Assembly: GCA_007116835.1 (NCBI GenBank)
Contig: SKHS01000192.1
Span: forward strand, 1 to 8,547
Length of the DNA: 8,547 bases
From: Halomonas sp.
Lineage (GTDB): Bacteria; Pseudomonadota; Gammaproteobacteria; Pseudomonadales; Halomonadaceae
Reading direction: 5' to 3'
The translations under genes were made by a program, and so were the position numbers. Positions 1 to 6,293 of this stretch are shown piece by piece. Positions within the stretch are counted from its first letter, which is position 1; the number at the start of each line of letters is the position of its first letter. The notes beneath the pieces were generated by a model. That model was not told the DNA's origin. It did not search any database and saw only the letters and a program-made list of their open reading frames with translations.

Positions 1-128
1 GTCTATGTCGACCCGTTGCCTTTACCCCAGAAGAACAACCCAAGCTGGCCGATCTCCGCCAAGACCTGTGGCGGCAAATCAAACAGCTGGATAAAGACAC
101 GGCACCCGCCACGCGTCCTCACAAATAA
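1..128 (+). CDS. 3' end of an unidentified gene, truncated by the window edge
   Basis: Reading from base 3 gives 41 codons ending in TAA at 126-128. The visible tail is hydrophilic and strongly charged. It contains a probable amphipathic helix (EEQPKLADLRQDLWRQIKQL) and ends in a basic RPHK. The frame is chosen because its composition looks protein-like and because a perfect inverted repeat follows 23 bp downstream, as expected between convergent genes. Frame 1 is also open as far as TAA at 139-141 but gives a less convincing peptide. I do not recognise the family. There is no membrane segment or motif in the visible part, so no function is proposed. Confidence 0.5.
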   Translation, partial: LCRPVAFTPEEQPKLADLRQDLWRQIKQLDKDTAPATRPHK

Positions 129-151
129 GCGCATTTTGTAAACTGCTACGG

Positions 152-188
152 CCTCCCACAAAGTAGCGCTGACTGCCTTTGTGGGAGG
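152..188. terminator. Perfect 12-bp inverted repeat, likely bidirectional terminator or REP-like pair
   Basis: CCTCCCACAAAG at 152-163 is the exact reverse complement of CTTTGTGGGAGG at 177-188, with a 13-nt loop. It lies between the convergent ends of the left-edge gene (stop at 126-128) and the ATPase gene (stop codon 198-200). It starts 9 nt past the ATPase stop and 23 nt past the other. Neither strand has a proper T-run after the stem, so it is not a textbook intrinsic terminator. The GTGGGAGG core resembles the edge of Pseudomonas REP elements, so it may instead be an inverted REP-like pair. Confidence 0.6.
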
Positions 189-197
189 ACGACCTAT

Positions 198-1319
198 TTA
201 CGCCAAGCGCTGTTCAGTCTCGGCGTCAAACAGCACGGCGCGAGCCATATCGACGCGCAGCGACAAGCGTTCGCCGGGTGCAATGGCGCACTTAGGCCCT
301 ACCCTGGCAGTGATTTCTTGCTCACCCAGCGGCAGGCGCAGCAAAATATCGGCACCGGTCGGTTCAACGACGCTTACCTTGGCTTCCATTAACGTCCCTT
401 CCGCCTGCTCACTTAGCCGCACATCCTCTTCGCTGAAGTGTTCTGGCCGCAGCCCGAGAATAATTGGCTTGTTCAGCTGCTCCACGAGCCCCGCTACATT
501 ACGTTCAGAGGGCCATGGCAGCAGAACATCGTCTTCATCAGGGGTCGCAATGCGTAGTGCATAGCCATCGCCCGTCGCTTCCAACGTTGCGCGAATAAAG
601 TTCATCGACGGTGAGCCCATAAAGCCTGCGACGAACATGTCGACCGGGTTGTTATACACCTCATCGGGGCTGCCAAGCTGAAGAATATGGCCATCGCGCA
701 TCACCGCAATGCAGTCAGCCAGGGTCATTGCTTCAACTTGGTCGTGGGTGACGTAAACAATCGTGGTGCCTAAGCGCTGGTGGAGCTTTTTAATCTCGGT
801 GCGCATATCCACCCGCAGTTTTGCGTCCAGGTTGGATAGCGGCTCGTCAAACAGATACACCTTGGGCTCACGGGCCAGCGCCCGCCCCATCGCTACCCGC
901 TGGCGCTGGCCACCGGAAAGCTGGGCAGGCTTGCGTTCCAACAGGTGGGAGATTTGCAGTAGATCGGCCACGCGCTCTACGGCAGCAACACGCTCAGCTT
1001 TGGGCACCTTGCGCATTTCCAGGCCAAAGCTGATGTTTTGCCGCACGGTCATGCTGGGATAAAGCGCGTAGGACTGAAACACCATGGCAATATCCCGTTC
1101 AGCGGGCGTGCGCCAAGTGACGTCTTCGCCGTCGATATAGATATTACCGCTCGTCACGGGCTCCAGCCCAGCGATGGCATTCATCAGCGTGGACTTACCA
1201 CAGCCAGATGGCCCCACCAAAATAAGGAATTCACCGGAATCAATCGAAATACTGACATCTTTCAGCACCCGCTCGCTGCCGAACTCTTTGCGCACGTTGT
1301 GAATTTCTAACGCTGCCAT
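198..1319 (-). CDS. gtsD: ABC sugar importer ATPase, MalK/UgpC/GtsD type
   Basis: Cytoplasmic ATP-hydrolysing subunit that powers the importer encoded just upstream; ABC importers of this type use a homodimer. The 373 residues are normal for the MalK/UgpC family. Walker A is GPSGCGKST (36-44), the Q-loop glutamine is Q82, the signature is LSGGQ (134-138), Walker B is VYLFDE with catalytic E159, the D-loop is SNLD (162-165), and the switch histidine is H192. The C-terminal third, from about residue 240, is the regulatory OB/TOBE region with the typical LGLRPEHF segment (about 288-295). The ATG at 1317-1319 is the natural N-terminus but has only a weak Shine-Dalgarno (GGGA). It is last in the cluster, 182 bp after gtsC, with a large palindromic element in between. 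Sequence alone does not exclude service to several CUT1 sugar importers; glucose is inferred from context. Confidence 0.95.
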   Translation of the reverse strand: MAALEIHNVRKEFGSERVLKDVSISIDSGEFLILVGPSGCGKSTLMNAIAGLEPVTSGNIYIDGEDVTWRTPAERDIAMVFQSYALYPSMTVRQNISFGLEMRKVPKAERVAAVERVADLLQISHLLERKPAQLSGGQRQRVAMGRALAREPKVYLFDEPLSNLDAKLRVDMRTEIKKLHQRLGTTIVYVTHDQVEAMTLADCIAVMRDGHILQLGSPDEVYNNPVDMFVAGFMGSPSMNFIRATLEATGDGYALRIATPDEDDVLLPWPSERNVAGLVEQLNKPIILGLRPEHFSEEDVRLSEQAEGTLMEAKVSVVEPTGADILLRLPLGEQEITARVGPKCAIAPGERLSLRVDMARAVLFDAETEQRLA

Positions 1320-1354
1320 AATGAAAATCCCATTGTAAAGCGACTGACAAACTC

Positions 1355-1364
1355 CACTTAGTTG
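1355..1364. repeat. 10-bp direct repeat, copy 1, flanking the palindromic element
   Basis: CACTTAGTTG here is identical to 1489-1498. The two copies bracket the palindromic element. This copy lies 3 bp from the outer stem. Confidence 0.6.
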
Positions 1365-1367
1365 GAT

Positions 1368-1466
1368 CGGTCAAAAGCAGCCCGTAGCGGGGGCTTTCGC
1401 CATGGATGGCGAAAGTAGCGCCCATGGATGGGTTCACAGCGCCCCGCCGAGGGCTGCTTCTGACCG
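1368..1466. repeat. Multi-stem palindromic intergenic element between gtsC and gtsD
   Basis: The outer arms 1368-1383 and 1451-1466 pair over 16 positions with one mismatch (1374/1460). Inside them GCGGGG (1387-1392) pairs with CCCCGC (1442-1447). Two hairpins lie within: CTTTCGCC/GGCGAAAG (1394-1401/1408-1415) and CCC/GGG (1421-1423/1430-1432). Both have the same loop, ATGGAT, inside a CCATGGATGG-like core. The whole folds as a branched, cloverleaf-like structure on either strand. From memory, CATCCATGG-bearing palindromes recur between genes in Halomonas, Marinobacter and relatives, so this is probably a dispersed REP/MITE-like repeat. Its place inside the operon suggests an effect on mRNA stability or on expression of the ATPase. 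Small reading frames across it look spurious. Confidence 0.75.
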
Positions 1467-1488
1467 TCTAGAAATGGTTGCTGCCATT

Positions 1489-1498
1489 CACTTAGTTG
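1489..1498. repeat. 10-bp direct repeat, copy 2, next to the gtsC stop codon
   Basis: CACTTAGTTG, identical to 1355-1364. It sits 3 bp beyond the gtsC stop (1502-1504). Between it and the palindromic element is a small hairpin, AATGG (1473-1477) with CCATT (1484-1488). Confidence 0.6.
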
Positions 1499-1501
1499 TT
1501 A

Positions 1502-2380
1502 TTAGCCTTTCACGGAGCCTGCTGTCAGCCCGCGCACGAAATACTTTCCGGCCAGCACATACACCACCAGCGTTGGCAGTGCTGCAATCATTGCGGCGGC
1601 CATATCGACGTTATACTCACGCACACCGGTGGACGTATTCACCAGATTATTAAGCGCCACCGTCACCGGCTGGGTGTTATGGGCGGAAAACGCCACGCCG
1701 AATAAAAAGTCGTTCCAAATCTGGGTGAACTGCCAAATCACCGACACCACGATAATCGGCGCGGAAACCGGCAATAAAATGCGCCAGAAAATGCGGAAGA
1801 ACCCCGCACCATCCAGCTTCGCCGCCGAGACCAGTTCGTTAGGAATACCAACATAGAAGTTGCGGAAAAACAGCGTGGTAAAGGCGATACCAAAGACCAC
1901 ATGCACCAAAATCAGCCCTGCACGAGAGCTTGATAGCCCCAACCAGCCCAGGGTTTGCGCCATGGGTAGCAGCACCACCTGAAACGGAATAAAGCAGCCA
2001 AACAGCATCAAGGCGAAGACCAACTCAGAGCCTTTAAAACGCCATTTAGTCAACGCATAGCCGTTTAGCGCCCCGACCGTGGTGGAGATCAACACCGCAG
2101 GAATCACAATCGCAAAGGAGTTCCAAAAATAGCCACCGACACCTTCACAGCGCATACCGGTACACGCTTCTCCCCAAGCCTTTGCCCAGGGCTCAAGGGT
2201 TGGGTTTTGTGGCAGCGACAGGAGCGTCCCCGCGCTGATTTCACTCAGCGGCTTGATGGAGGTCATCAACATGACCACCAGCGGCAGGATATAAAACAGC
2301 CCCGCTACAATAAGTACGCCATAAAGCACGACACGCAACAGCCGTGCGGCGGGCGTTTGCCGACGAATCACGTTAGCCAT
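1502..2380 (-). CDS. gtsC: Sugar ABC transporter inner-membrane permease, MalG-like (GtsC)
   Basis: One of two membrane subunits forming the sugar channel. The 292 residues are typical of MalG-type CUT1 permeases (BPD_transp_1 domain). Hydrophobic segments lie at about 15-40, 86-110, 119-145, 154-175, 205-225 and 260-280, consistent with six membrane helices. The cytoplasmic EAA-type loop that contacts the ATPase reads ELVSAAKLDGAG with LLP further on (182-204). Start ATG 2378-2380 has a strong Shine-Dalgarno AAGGAG (2394-2389) 8 nt upstream. That site lies inside the end of gtsB, and the first codons overlap the gtsB stop by 8 nt, so translational coupling is likely. The insertion around residues 62-83 with two cysteines (C73, C78) recalls Pseudomonas GtsC but was not aligned. 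Substrate assignment rests on the neighbouring binding protein. Confidence 0.93.
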   Translation of the reverse strand: MANVIRRQTPAARLLRVVLYGVLIVAGLFYILPLVVMLMTSIKPLSEISAGTLLSLPQNPTLEPWAKAWGEACTGMRCEGVGGYFWNSFAIVIPAVLISTTVGALNGYALTKWRFKGSELVFALMLFGCFIPFQVVLLPMAQTLGWLGLSSSRAGLILVHVVFGIAFTTLFFRNFYVGIPNELVSAAKLDGAGFFRIFWRILLPVSAPIIVVSVIWQFTQIWNDFLFGVAFSAHNTQPVTVALNNLVNTSTGVREYNVDMAAAMIAALPTLVVYVLAGKYFVRGLTAGSVKG

Positions 2381-3287
2381 GTTTGCGGCTCCTTAATTCG
2401 GAATAAAGATAAGGAATCAGGATGGCCAGCACGCCACCTAGCATTAACATGGCGCTGGCGGAGCCAAGCCCTATTTGGGCACGGTTAAAAGCGTGGGTGT
2501 ACATAAAGGTGGCCGGTAGGTCGGTGGCGTAGCCAGGCCCGCCACCGGTGAGCGCCACCACTAAATCAAAGCTCTTAATCGCAATATGGGCCAGAATCAT
2601 CACCGCGCTGAACACCACTGGGCGCAGGCAAGGCATCACTACTCGCCAATAGATGCGCGGCAAGCTGGCACCATCTAACTGAGCGGCTTTGACGATACTG
2701 TCATCGATACCGCGCAGCCCCGCCAAAAAGAGCGCCATCACAAACCCTGATGCCTGCCAAACCGCGGCAATTACCAGGGTATAGATGGCCATATCCGGGT
2801 TCACGAGCCAGTCAAAGCGGAACGACTCAAACCCCCAGCTTTGCACCATCGCCTGGATGCCCAACTGGGGATTCAACAGCCACTTCCAGACCACACCGGT
2901 GACGATAAACGACAGCGCCATGGGGTAGAGATAAATCGTGCGCAGCGCGCCCTCTTGGCGAATTTTTTGATCCAGCAAAATTGCCAGTAGCGCGCCAATC
3001 ACCAAACAGATCACAATAAACAGCACGCCAAACACCATCAGGTTGGTAGAGGCTACCCACCAGCGGTCATTGTCCATCAGCCGCGCATACTGGCCAAAAC
3101 CAACAAAGTCGTAGCTGGGTAGCATGCGTGAGCTGGTTAGAGAAAGCACAAAGGTCCACAGCATAAAGCCGTAAACAAAAAACAGAGACACCGCAACAGA
3201 GGGAGCAAGCACCAAACGGGGCAGCCAGGCTTGCAGCCAGCCAGACGCCGTTGGCCGCGCTGCAGTGCGCGTTGTGGATTCACTCAT
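2373..3287 (-). CDS. gtsB: Sugar ABC transporter inner-membrane permease, MalF-like (GtsB)
   Basis: Partner permease of GtsC. The 304 residues fit the short MalF/UgpA class, with a cytoplasmic N-terminus of about 20 residues and a first helix at about 24-52. Further hydrophobic segments lie at about 83-106, 117-137, 167-190, 222-245 and 277-294. The EAA-type coupling loop reads VKAAQLDGASLPRIYW, with the conserved proline at 219 (about 199-219). The GGGPGYAT motif (248-255), followed by the L-x-x-F-x-Y-x-x-A-F pattern, is characteristic of CUT1 MalF-type subunits. Start ATG 3285-3287 is preceded by GAGGAA (3300-3295) at 7 nt spacing. It follows gtsA after an 83-bp gap containing a hairpin, and its stop codon lies inside gtsC. 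Confidence 0.93.
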   Translation of the reverse strand: MSESTTRTAARPTASGWLQAWLPRLVLAPSVAVSLFFVYGFMLWTFVLSLTSSRMLPSYDFVGFGQYARLMDNDRWWVASTNLMVFGVLFIVICLVIGALLAILLDQKIRQEGALRTIYLYPMALSFIVTGVVWKWLLNPQLGIQAMVQSWGFESFRFDWLVNPDMAIYTLVIAAVWQASGFVMALFLAGLRGIDDSIVKAAQLDGASLPRIYWRVVMPCLRPVVFSAVMILAHIAIKSFDLVVALTGGGPGYATDLPATFMYTHAFNRAQIGLGSASAMLMLGGVLAILIPYLYSELRSRKHG

Positions 3288-3313
3288 AAGATAGTTCCTC
3301 GCCAGTCAGCCGC

Positions 3314-3338
3314 TCGCGCCGCCGTTGCAGCGGCGCGA
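3314..3338 (-). promoter_or_regulatory. GC-rich hairpin between gtsA and gtsB
   Basis: TCGCGCCGC (3314-3322) and GCGGCGCGA (3330-3338) form a perfect 9-bp stem with a 7-nt loop in the 83-bp gtsA-gtsB spacer. No T-run follows on the minus strand, so transcription should mostly continue. Hairpins at this place in sugar-transport operons (the E. coli malE-malF REP is the known case) protect the upstream binding-protein mRNA and raise its yield over the permeases. The same role is inferred here. Confidence 0.6.
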
Positions 3339-3370
3339 ATTACGTCACTTATACAAAAGCACGCGGTGGC

Positions 3371-4666
3371 TTAAAAAGAGGCGGTTTTGGCCGCATTGAC
3401 CATGCGTTGGGCGGCCTGCTCAGCAGGCATAGTGGTATCGTTGAAGTAGTTGGTCACAACATCAAAAATTGCTCCCTGAACATCCGCGCGTACCGCCATC
3501 CCGTGAGCCATGCTGGGCACCAAACCGCCCTCATCAGCGGTGCGTTGGAAATCAGCCAGTGACTGCTGGGCACAGCGATCAAACTCACTCATATCCAGGT
3601 CGGGGCGGGCAGGAATGGAACCTTTAGCGAGGTTAAAGGCTTCCTGGAAGGTCGGCTCTAACACCAAGCGCGCCAGGGTTTGCTGGGCATCGCGTTCAGC
3701 ATCGTCGGTAACACGGAACATTGCCAGGCTGTCGATATTAAACGTAAACGCGTTTTCAGTGCCGGGGGCTGCGGCGCACAAATAGTCTTCACCGGCCGTA
3801 AGACCTGCGGCAGTGAACTCCCCTTTTGCCCAGTCGCCCATTAGCTGAAAACCTGCAACGCCTTCAATCACCATGGCGGTGGCAATATTCCAATCGCGGC
3901 CTGACATACCTTGATCCATCAACTCGCGCAGACGCTTAAAGTCTTCAAGCGCAGCGATCATCTGTTCCCCACCCAGGGCTTCAGGGTCTAGTTCCACCAG
4001 CGCTTGCTGATAAAACTCGGTGCCTTGACTACCCAGCACGACACTTTCAAACACCGTGGCGTCTTGCCACGCTTGGCCGCCATGGGCTAGTGGTACAAAG
4101 CCAGCTTCGCGAATGGCGTCACCGGCGGTAAATAGCTCCTCAAGCGTGGTAGGCATCTCAACGCCTGCCGCTTCTAGCACATCGGGATTGGCCCACAGCC
4201 AGTTAACTCGGTGAACGTTGACCGGTACGGCAACATAGTGGCCGTCATGGCGCATGATATCGGCAACACTCTCGGGCAGCAGGTCGTTCCAACCTTCGGC
4301 AGTGGCGACGTCATCTAAATTGCCTAACAGGCCAAGCTCGCCCCACTCCTGAATTTCAGGGCCTTTGATTTGCGCGGCGGAAGGCGGGTTGCCGGACATG
4401 GCTCGGGATTTAAGTACCGTCATGGCGGTTTCCCCCCCGCCACCAGCCACGGCGAAATCCTGCCAGCCATAGCCTTCGGCTTCCATTAGCTCTTTAAGAA
4501 CGTTTGCCGCACGGGCTTCACCGCCGGAAGTCCACCAGTGCAGCACCTCCACTTCGTTGGCCTGGGTGGCACTGGCCGCCACGGTGGTGCCAGCCGCCAG
4601 AGCCAACGCGAGTGCGGATTTTTTAAACATGGGCACGTTAAAAATGGGCAGATTGATGATCGGCAT
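3371..4666 (-). CDS. gtsA: Periplasmic glucose/hexose-binding protein of ABC importer (GtsA-like)
   Basis: Captures sugar in the periplasm and delivers it to GtsBC. Its 431 residues fit family 1 extracellular solute-binding proteins. A Sec signal peptide is clear: MFKKS, then a hydrophobic core, then cleavage after ATQA (about residue 36). The mature protein begins NEVEVLHWWTSGGE and carries segments I remember from Pseudomonas GtsA: AVAGGGGETAMTVLKSRA (72-89), QIKGPEIQEW (99-108), VPVNVHRVNWLW (147-158), GDWAKGEF (277-284) and PSMAHGMA (384-391). Cysteines 297 and 365 have counterparts in remembered Pseudomonas GtsA and may form a disulfide. Start ATG 4664-4666 is favoured by AGGAG (4677-4673) 6 nt upstream. 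The internal ATG at 4628-4630 gives a more standard signal peptide but has no Shine-Dalgarno, so the precursor has an unusual 12-residue N-terminal extension. Glucose specificity is inferred from similarity. Confidence 0.93.
   Translation of the reverse strand: MPIINLPIFNVPMFKKSALALALAAGTTVAASATQANEVEVLHWWTSGGEARAANVLKELMEAEGYGWQDFAVAGGGGETAMTVLKSRAMSGNPPSAAQIKGPEIQEWGELGLLGNLDDVATAEGWNDLLPESVADIMRHDGHYVAVPVNVHRVNWLWANPDVLEAAGVEMPTTLEELFTAGDAIREAGFVPLAHGGQAWQDATVFESVVLGSQGTEFYQQALVELDPEALGGEQMIAALEDFKRLRELMDQGMSGRDWNIATAMVIEGVAGFQLMGDWAKGEFTAAGLTAGEDYLCAAAPGTENAFTFNIDSLAMFRVTDDAERDAQQTLARLVLEPTFQEAFNLAKGSIPARPDLDMSEFDRCAQQSLADFQRTADEGGLVPSMAHGMAVRADVQGAIFDVVTNYFNDTTMPAEQAAQRMVNAAKTASF
4623..4650 (-). 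repeat. Near-perfect tandem 13-nt repeat, 15-nt period, in the gtsA 5' end
   Basis: On the plus strand, TTAAAAATGGGCA (4638-4650) and TTAAACATGGGCA (4623-4635) differ at one base. The 15-nt period is five codons, so the peptide reads LPIFN then VPMFK in frame. The single-base difference gives the second unit its ATG (4628-4630). Confidence 0.65.
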
Positions 4667-4820
4667 GAATAGCTCCTGCTGTTGTTATTGTGCTTATGAG
4701 ATATCGTTACTGATGGTGATCGACTGAACGACTCACAGCAGAGTACGCCACCCAGGCACACAACGGGAGTTACCGAGTCCTGCATAGTCTTGGCCGTTTG
4801 TTACTAGTGTTAGTGGTTTA
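4667..4820 (-). promoter_or_regulatory. Intergenic region upstream of gtsA, presumed promoter/operator
   Basis: This 154-bp gap follows the kinase stop and is the most likely site of a promoter for the importer genes. No good sigma-70 -35/-10 pair is evident, which would suit an activator-dependent promoter. A tandem 8-bp motif, GATCGACT then GAACGACT (4718-4733, 7/8 identical), is the best visible candidate for a regulator site. Near the kinase stop, GGTTT and AAACC (minus strand, about 4828-4814) could form a weak 5-bp hairpin. The promoter is inferred from position. Confidence 0.4.
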
Positions 4821-6293
4821 TTACAAACCTGTAATACTTGTTTGGCGTGGTAGCGTTAACGTGGCCACCAGCCCCCCTTCTGAATGGTTAGATAAGACAA
4901 TATCGCCCCCATGGGCGCGGGCAATATGCCTAGCAATGCCCAGCCCTAGGCCACTTCCACCGGTGTAACGGCTTCGAGAGACTTCCAGGCGCACAAAAGG
5001 TGAAAACACCCGGGAAAGCTGCGCATCAGGAATGCCGGGGCCATTATCATGAATGCGCAACGTCACAATCCCCGCCTGCTCTTCCAGCGTGACGGTTGCT
5101 TTCTGGCCATAAAACACTGCGTTCTCAAGCAGGTTTGCCAAGCAGCGTTTTAGCGCCAGCGGCTTAACGGTCAGTGGTAACACAGTGCCATAGAGTGACA
5201 CCTCGCCCCCGTGCAAACGCAGCCCTTCGGCAATATCCAACAGCAGCGCGTTAAGATCCGTGGGCTGTAGATCTTCATGCAGGTCCAGTCCTTTTACCGA
5301 GGCCAGTGCGCCTTTGACCAGCTCACTCAGCTCATCAAGCGAGGCACAAAAACGTTCACGCTGGACAGGGTCATCGAGCATTTCAGCCCGCAGCCGCAAC
5401 CGTGTAATGGGGGTTTTAAGATCATGGGAAATCGCTGAAAACAGCCGCTCGCGCTCATCAATCTGTTCACGAATACGCCGCTGCATCCGGTTAAAGGCCG
5501 CCGCAGTGGCGGCCACTTCTTTAGGGCCGCTCTCTTTGAGTGGCGGACTATCCAAGTCATCGCCCAGCTGGCGTGCCGCTTTTGAAAGCCGCGCCAACGG
5601 GCGAGTCACACTGGTAATGCCTAGTAGAGAAAGCGCTAATACGCTGAGCAGCACCAACACGCCAACTAATAAACGCTCTTCAGACAGCCAGCGATAGCCG
5701 CTAAAGATATCTGGCACGCCCAGCAGTGTGGCCACGTAAAGCCAGGTGTCAGGGGCCAGCTCCAGTTGCACCACTAAGATAGGTGGAGACAGTGGCTCCA
5801 TTAACAAACTGTGCTGCCCCCAACGGGGTGGTAAATCATAAAGCAGCACTTCGTTATTAAAGACGCGCAAGGTTTCCGGGCGGGAAAATTCCACCACCAC
5901 ATCGTCGATGGAGAGTTGTTGGGTCAAGATAGCGCGTACATTGTCGACCACGACCTCTTTTTCCGGGCCGCTGCCAATATCTTCGACAGGAATACGCCGT
6001 TCGTTAACGCTGACGAAGAAGCGCGTGCCCCCCATGCTACGCAGCTGATCCAGTACAATGTGGCGGTAATCTACCGGCAGCGAACGGAAAAACCGCATGG
6101 TCGAGGCAATACTGAAGGCCATATTGCTAGAAAGCTCATCTAACTGTTCCAGCTGGCTGGCCCGCACCTGGGAAGTCCATAGCGCATAGCTGGCCGCTTG
6201 AGCGGCCAGAACACCTGCAATCATGATGATGACAAAGCGCCCGCGTAGACTGCTGGGTAACCAGCGTGCGAGTTTGCGCTTTACGCCTTTCAC
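4821..6293 (-). CDS. gtrS: Membrane sensor histidine kinase, GtrS-like
   Basis: Inner-membrane kinase of 490 residues partnered with the response regulator just upstream. Order: TM1 (about 21-40), periplasmic sensor (about 41-207), TM2 (about 208-228), HAMP (about 229-281), dimerisation domain with phospho-accepting H290 in SHDLKTP (289-295), then the HATPase_c domain. The latter has N-box NLLENA with N387, G1 box DNGPG (416-420) and G2 box GGSGLGLG (445-452). No key residue is missing. The start is GTG (6293-6291), overlapping the regulator's TGA in a 4-nt GTGA junction, which implies coupled translation; no strong Shine-Dalgarno is seen. GtrS in Pseudomonas is reported to respond to 2-ketogluconate and 6-phosphogluconate and to control glucose uptake. 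The same role is inferred from synteny; the periplasmic ligand cannot be read from this sequence. Confidence 0.9.
   Translation of the reverse strand: MKGVKRKLARWLPSSLRGRFVIIMIAGVLAAQAASYALWTSQVRASQLEQLDELSSNMAFSIASTMRFFRSLPVDYRHIVLDQLRSMGGTRFFVSVNERRIPVEDIGSGPEKEVVVDNVRAILTQQLSIDDVVVEFSRPETLRVFNNEVLLYDLPPRWGQHSLLMEPLSPPILVVQLELAPDTWLYVATLLGVPDIFSGYRWLSEERLLVGVLVLLSVLALSLLGITSVTRPLARLSKAARQLGDDLDSPPLKESGPKEVAATAAAFNRMQRRIREQIDERERLFSAISHDLKTPITRLRLRAEMLDDPVQRERFCASLDELSELVKGALASVKGLDLHEDLQPTDLNALLLDIAEGLRLHGGEVSLYGTVLPLTVKPLALKRCLANLLENAVFYGQKATVTLEEQAGIVTLRIHDNGPGIPDAQLSRVFSPFVRLEVSRSRYTGGSGLGLGIARHIARAHGGDIVLSNHSEGGLVATLTLPRQTSITGL

Noticed and set aside
181..1310. Several plus-strand frames opposite gtsD
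   Set aside because: They are antisense to an ABC ATPase with every motif intact and show no family resemblance.
1332..1337. TACAAT on the minus strand just before gtsD, considered as a -10 box
   Set aside because: No -35-like hexamer lies 16-18 bp upstream, and the resulting transcript would be almost leaderless.
1240..1653. Small reading frames on both strands across the palindromic element
   Set aside because: They read through the hairpin repeats, overlap the start of gtsD or the end of gtsC, and have no ribosome-binding site or recognisable domain. Repeats of this kind commonly give spurious frames.
3510..3785. 91-codon plus-strand frame opposite gtsA
   Set aside because: Composition is typical of an antisense shadow (rich in Ser, Arg and Ala). 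The minus-strand frame is a clear solute-binding protein and no ribosome-binding site is seen.
4432..4438. Run of seven C (G on the coding strand) in gtsA, considered as a phase-variation tract
   Set aside because: It encodes part of the conserved AGGGGE motif, the frame is intact, and seven bases is short. Nothing suggests switching.
5260..5697. 145-codon plus-strand frame opposite gtrS
   Set aside because: Low-complexity Ser/Arg-rich translation, antisense to intact HAMP and kinase domains.
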